Assembly: GCA_949130495.1 (NCBI GenBank)
Contig: OX422211.1
Span: 633,859,217-633,923,216, forward strand
Source of the DNA: Sambucus nigra
Lineage: Eukaryota; Streptophyta; Magnoliopsida; Dipsacales; Adoxaceae
Direction of reading: 5' to 3'
Length of the DNA: 64,000 bases
Each line of letters opens with the position of its first letter. The stretch's first letter is position 1. The notes beneath the pieces are model-generated. The model was not told where the DNA came from and searched no databases. It saw only the letters and a list, made by a program, of their open reading frames with translations. Below are positions 58,815 through 64,000 of the stretch, piece after piece. A program made the translations under genes and the position numbers.

Positions 58815-59066
58815 CTATGGTTCCATCATATTATCAATGTTGTGTCTGGTAACTGAGTCTACTGAGTCGTCTGAGTCGGAATAGTCGCATGGATGATGGC
58901 GATAAGGAACCCTTTTTTCTTGTTCTAGCGCTTCTTCAATATCTTCAGAATTTATAGATTTATTAAAATAATTTGGAGTTATTCTATATGGATGTTTTGG
59001 AGTAAATATTTTTATATTAAAAGTTTCTTTTATTAAGTATAAATGATCTGTTGGTGTTTCATTCAT
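58815..59066 (-). pseudogene. C-terminal frame of the pararetrovirus-like fragment
   Basis: 83 codons, the longest clean piece of the broken frame. It is basic and hydrophobic at first, then ends in an acidic Asp/Ser-rich tail (YSDSDDSVDS). It continues upstream through two or three stops to about 59450. No enzyme motif (protease, RT) is seen. Function not identified. Confidence 0.4.
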
Positions 59067-59465
59067 GATTTTATATACCTTAGATATTTTTATTAATTCT
59101 GTTGTTATATTTTATCCTTGTAAATATGATGAGTCATATGTACACTAAACAAAATAATCTAGTATTTTTTCTTTCTTATGTTTTATTAAAATTTTATGCC
59201 TACTATGATATATATGTCCTTCTCCTACCCATTATGGTGGTATACTTTCTATTATTAACAAATTATGGGGACCTGTAGATTTCCAATGGTTTTGTTCCAC
59301 TATTACGTCTAGTAAACTTTGGTAGATTTTCATTTATTCGTTCGTAAGGTGGTGTAATTAATGGACTAGCTAACATACCGTATTCTAATAAAAGGCTTAT
59401 GATCGCTTCTATTTCTATACGTCTATTATGAAGAAATATTTTATTTGGTCTACTAATAATAAAAG

Positions 59466-59567
<102 letters not shown>

Positions 59568-60509
59568 GACAAAATAAAAGGATAAAGTGGAAAGTAAAAT
59601 TGTTACAGGCGGGAGAATAAAATGTGAGATATGTATATAAAGATGAGAAAATTATATACAAGATTAATGACACTAAAATGTGAATAGTGTATAATAACTA
59701 GTGAAAATTATTTATTATGAACGGATAAATTATAAGTGAGAAATTAGATTGCATAAATTCGTGCAAAATCTCAGGATATTACATATACGGGGCACTATAT
59801 AGCATATGGTGACTTAGAGGTTTTGAGAGATGCTAGTTAGGCTGGGTAGCGTAACTAGGGTGTTTAAAATACATGCGTTAGGTGTGCACCGCTAGATGAG
59901 AGGTGAGAGGTATCTCATGTGAGTGCGACACCGGTTTAAATATGGAGAATATCATATTTTAAATGTTAAATCATTTTAAAAACTTGTTAATTATTTTCAA
60001 AACGTTTTGGGATCTGACCCGCTTGCAAATATTTTAAAAACCTTTTAAGTGTCCAGACACATGGATGCCTGGATGATATTATTCCTTCGAGTCAGACATT
60101 GCTGAAGCGGCTGTGGATGCTAGCAGAGATTATTTAGAGGCTTTTGTCCTTGTGATCTAGATATGAGGTACTGTGAGTTATATTCGGGCATGTTGCCCCA
60201 CTGTTGTTATTTAGTTTATTCTCCGCATTTTCATTTGCGTCTATTAGATATGGCTTTATTGATGTTTAACTAAGAGTTATCGATTATTGTTTATTTATTT
60301 CTATCAATATGTTTGTAAATTGTGTTGATGGATTTATTGTGTGTTTTAGTTAACAAGATTAGAAGTTTAAAATTTGATGTCAGGCCTAATAGGTTATTTG
60401 TAATTAATTTGGATTTTCGACAGTGATGTTGAGAATGGTCCATATGAGAATCATATTTTATTTTGATAAATGATTGATCAGTCGATATTAAAATAGGCGG
60501 GGTGTCACA

Positions 60510-60551
60510 TGCGACACTAGCTTAAATATGAAGAGCATTCATGCATTTTAA
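60510..60551 (+). repeat. 3' LTR of element B, last remnant
   Basis: TGCGACACTAGCTTAAATATG and the next 20 bases match 10348-10400 of the 5' LTR. The match then stops, so the last half kilobase of the LTR has been lost. Confidence 0.8.
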
Positions 60552-60913
60552 TAAAATTAGAAACTATTCATTTTTAGACATCAATAGCATATTTATGCAT
60601 TTATGATATATGCATGTATATATGTATATGTCCTTGCATCATATATATATATATATATATATATACATTTATGTATCATGTATGGATGAAAGTTTTATAT
60701 ATGTGGCTATATATAGTAAAAATTGACATATATTTGACGATTTCTTAAAAATAGCAAAAATAATTATTTTGAGCTAATTTTTTTTAGAGGACTCCCCTGA
60801 AATGTTTAAATACCACACAATACAAGTCAAGTTCAATTTTTTTTTGTTGCTAGTTTTAAAAAACTGGTCTACAAGTTAGGACCTCATATGAGCCTATATA
60901 TATATATATATAC
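60552..60913. other. unassigned AT-rich DNA
   Basis: No gene. Short (AT)n runs near 60640 and 60895. A stretch near 60735-60870 is a diverged copy of 61065-61200. Confidence 0.4.
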
Positions 60914-61245
60914 AGAGAGAGAGAGAGAGAGAGACAAGCTCCTGTGCACATTAAGTTTGCACGTCATTTTTTTTAAATAGTAAAGGAAATAATTTGAGCT
61001 AAATTTTTAAAAATCTGTCAAAGCTTTTTGTTGTTTTTAAGTACTTTAAAAATTGTAAAAGGTTGATTGATATTTGAAAAATAGCAAAAAATATTTTTTA
61101 GTGGATTTTTTTACATGGGTCCATTGAAATGTTTAAAAATCATGCAAAAAAAATCAACTCAAAAATATTTTTTTAATATTTTAAAAAAATCGGTGTGTGC
61201 TAGTACGTGTGCACACTTAGTGTGCACATGAGTCTGCCCCTCTCT

Positions 61246-61248
<3 letters not shown>
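60914..61248. mobile_element. MITE-like foldback element 1
   Basis: Starts with GAGAGAG and ends with CTCTCTC. The arms CTCCTGTGCACATTAAG (near 60939) and CTTAGTGTGCACATGAG (near 61216) are inverted repeats, continuing inward through T-rich and A-rich parts to a centre near 61085. No coding sequence. The superfamily is not clear. Confidence 0.55.
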
Positions 61249-61303
<55 letters not shown>

Positions 61304-61876
61304 CCTTTCTGTAAGGACTCTTTATGGTGTTGATCCAGATACATACCATTTTTTTAAAATAGTAAAAAAATGATTTTTTTTATGAAACTTCATGGATTTG
61401 AACTCCACGGTGGAAAGATCATCTTCAATTTTTTTAATAAAAAAAATCAATAATTTTTTTATGATGAGGTGATATGTAAAAAATGGTATAAATATGCATT
61501 TTCAACTGTTGAAATATTGGCAATCATCTCATCCATTTTTTGATTGAATTTTTTTATGAAACTTCATCGATATGATCCCGACAATGAGAAGATCATATCC
61601 ATGAAGTTTCATATGAAAATTCAATCAATAAAGTGCCTGGTGCACAACCAACATTTCAACGGTCGAGAATACATATTTATACCCTTTTTTTACAAATCAT
61701 CACATCTCAACAGTTTTTTGTTGAATTTTTTTACGAAAAAAATTTAGAGATGATCTTCTCACCATGAGATCATATGCATGAAGTTTCATAAAAAATGCAT
61801 TTTTTATTATTTTAAAAAAATGGTATATACCGAGAACTGTACCATAAGGAGTCCTTACATGAGACTTTCTCTCTAT
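61249..61876. mobile_element. MITE-like foldback element 2 (nearly full-length hairpin)
   Basis: A (GA)n tract (61249-61300), then GTAAGGACTC at 61311-61320 pairs with GAGTCCTTAC at 61849-61858. Pairing continues through ATGAAACTTCAT and GATATGATC (61569-61577) to GATCATATC (61591-61599). The centre is about 61584, with arms of about 270 bases. It ends in TTTCTCTCT. Typical of foldback MITEs; no gene. Confidence 0.7.
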
Positions 61877-63106
61877 ATATATACACACACACGCACACAT
61901 ACACATATACATATAATATAAATATATATGTTTTCCAATTTCTTAAACTTTATTAAAATTGTATGTAAATATAAGTTTACCAAATGCACACCAATGTTTA
62001 TAAACACTAAAAACTCAATTTTCAAATGAATTTAAAAACAGTGCTTGATAGAAACTATGGAGAAAGGGAAAAAATTCAAGCCTTCCAAGTCAAAATTTTC
62101 ATGAAATATCTATTAATTTAAAAAATATATATTTTTTATGTGTTTGATTGTTCTTGGGTAAAAAGATTGAAAATAATTTTTTTAGGCCTAAAAAATAAAA
62201 CCTTGTGTGAGAAAACTTTTCTTTAGGTGGGAGGTTAGGAAATAAAAGTTAAAAAAGAAAAAATTTCCTGGTTGTACAGTCTTAACGTGGGAAAAAAAAT
62301 TCAATGCAAACTTATGCAATCAAATGCCTCAAAAGTTAAAAAATATGAAATATTTCACACTGGGCATGAAAAATATTGTTTATCAACGACACCCTAAAAC
62401 ACCATCAAAAGTACATATGATACATGCTAGTCAATTCTGGGCATGAGTATTCTCAATGTTGGAAATTACAAAAATCCTTAAATCTTTATATTTACAAGTT
62501 ATTAAAAAGTAACATTCAAATTTATATTTCATCCCTAAACTTTTATAAAGGGGTTATTTTCAGTTTAGAGTTTACTAGTTACATGTACTTTTAAGGCCGC
62601 GTTCAAAATTTTGCATATTTACACTTTGGAGTACACTTCACAGAAAAAAAATTGTTGTTAAAAATATTTTTTTGAAAATTCATAGAATGTGAAAATGGAT
62701 CCCCAAATCACAACGATATGAAAAAAGATTTGGACTACCTAAAAGTACCCATAACTACTGGATCCCAAAATGCAAATAACTTTTAAAAATTTATAAATCA
62801 AAAAAATTGTGGCCATGTAGTGTTAAACATTTGTAACACAAACTCTTAAATAATTACTAATGAATGAATGGGAAAAGATAACTCATTGGCATGAGATTTT
62901 ACTGGTGAAATCAAGTTTGAAAATTTATATTTAGTATACAATGAAAATTTTTAAGTAAAATTACAGGTTATTTGGGGTTTGGTCTCAATGAATATTTCGT
63001 TATTGATCCAAACCCTCAAAAAAATTTACTTAGAGTTTCGCATCCATTTTTACAGATTCTGTTATTTAATTGTTAAGCTCCTCATTCCACACAAAAAAGG
63101 ACCAAT
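61877..63106. other. unassigned AT-rich DNA
   Basis: About 1.2 kb, very AT-rich, no frame with recognisable domain, no clear repeat boundary. It may be an old intergenic or element relic. Confidence 0.4.
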
Positions 63107-64000
63107 TGTAACACCCCAGGAAATTCAAGGCGTCACTGTGCTTAAAACTAAACTAAATCCTCTATAATCCATACAAAGCATCTATATTCCACAAAAATAA
63201 ACATGACAGATCATAAAAATACAAAAAGTCCAATCCAAAATTTACACATCAATCTAAAATGTTTCCTAACAACAAGACCAGGTAACATACACCTCGAAAT
63301 AATTTTAGTTTTAATTCTACTCAAAATAACGCTAAGCTCCCCAAATATTTACACTGTCAATTTATACAAAAATAAAATTCCAAAAACGTCGTGCTCTTAA
63401 TATCCTTAAAAAATTAGTAACGTCCAAATCCACGCTTACCTGCCATTAAAAAAAGAACGGGGAAGTACAAAATGTGACAATAATAGATGCTCAATACAAT
63501 AACGATGAAAAAATGTAACAATAGAAAACTGTATACGAGTCGAATGCAACACCCGAGCATTGTACCAATTTATTTCTCAATCCCACATCAATAGGTCACC
63601 GCGCCTCACTTCACCTCACCTAATCTTCTTAAAGCCTCATTCTGGATATTGGACTTGTGGACATTTGGTGAGTCACCATTCTTAGTGCCATATTAAAATT
63701 TCATGGCACCATACCCACATAAACAAATACACCATATCTCAATCAAATAACACATAGGGTTCCAATGAATACCACAACATTTCAAGAAGAATACAAATAA
63801 CAAAGAAATAAGAAAATACTCTCGCGAGATTTAGAGGATCATATTATGTAAACCCTATACCTTAAAATCATCACTTGAAAAGTCATAAAATGCTTCCTCG
63901 AAAATTTGATTATTTCGTTGTGTTTCTCTCGCAAAAATAACAAAGACATCTTCTTGGTTGTTCTTAATAAAACTTGATTTAGATCTTCAAAACTTGGGTT
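63107..64000 (-). repeat. edge of an LTR-like sequence, reverse orientation, leaving the window
   Basis: Begins TGTAACACCCCAGG. On the minus strand this reads as an LTR end, GGGGTGTTACA. The minus strand further in has GGTGACCTATTGATGTGGG and other non-coding sequence. No primer-binding site or polypurine tract is seen next to 63107, so it may be a solo LTR or the outer side of an element that continues to the right. Confidence 0.4.

Noticed and set aside
61159..61344. Ser-Leu repeat frame
   Set aside because: Translation of the (GA)n tract in the foldback element.

Overview
The window is heterochromatin-like plant DNA: I found no intact host gene. The evidence for a flowering plant is Tat-lineage and Tekay-type chromovirus LTR retrotransposons, a CACTA transposon, a hAT derivative, LINE remnants, a probable endogenous pararetrovirus fragment and captured pieces of plant metabolic genes. 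The species cannot be named from the sequence. Nearly everything between 1 and about 60,550 is one nest of elements inserted into each other, and most boundaries can be read from LTR ends (TGTAA...GTCACA) and target-site duplications (TSDs).

Layout. Element A (1-9832, +) is the 3' part of a Tat-lineage Ty3/gypsy element: broken gag, a nearly intact pol with two RNase H domains and integrase, then a spliced antisense gene (9056-6907, -), and the 3' LTR at 9404-9832. A sits in the 5' LTR of element B (9833 to about 60551), an old Tekay-like element. The gag of B is split by a 9.0 kb CACTA transposon (11483-20487, TSD TGC). That transposon carries fragments of at least three host genes: methionine synthase, PEX11 and alpha-amylase. 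A fourth, a type-B response regulator, is possible. Two LINE remnants are also inside it.

The 3' LTR of B is split at 23863/60510 by element C (23864-60509, TSD TGAGA/TGCGA). The 3' LTR of C is split by element D (33413-57997, TSD TGATT), a chromovirus with recognisable gag, protease, RT, RNase H, integrase and chromodomain, all broken. The 3' LTR of D is split by element E (41497-56054, - strand, TSD TTTTT/TTATT) of the same family. E in turn holds a solo LTR, F (49749-52878, TSD GCTTC), in its gag and a hAT deletion derivative (42927-44270, TSD ACCCTAAT) in its 3' LTR. A pararetrovirus-like fragment (about 58265-59477, -) sits next to an (AT)n tract in the 3' LTR of C.

After B ends at about 60551 there is AT-rich DNA with two back-to-back foldback (MITE-like) elements at 60914-61876, then about 1.2 kb I cannot assign, and finally the edge of another LTR-like sequence in reverse orientation (63107-64000).

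Most notable: (1) the CACTA element that collected several intron-bearing host gene fragments in one orientation; (2) a palindromic motif (core AATCGATT) repeated at about 21-bp spacing inside the LTRs of D and E, with a related two-copy motif in F; (3) the three-exon antisense gene in element A, whose introns keep the reading frame although two stop codons interrupt it.
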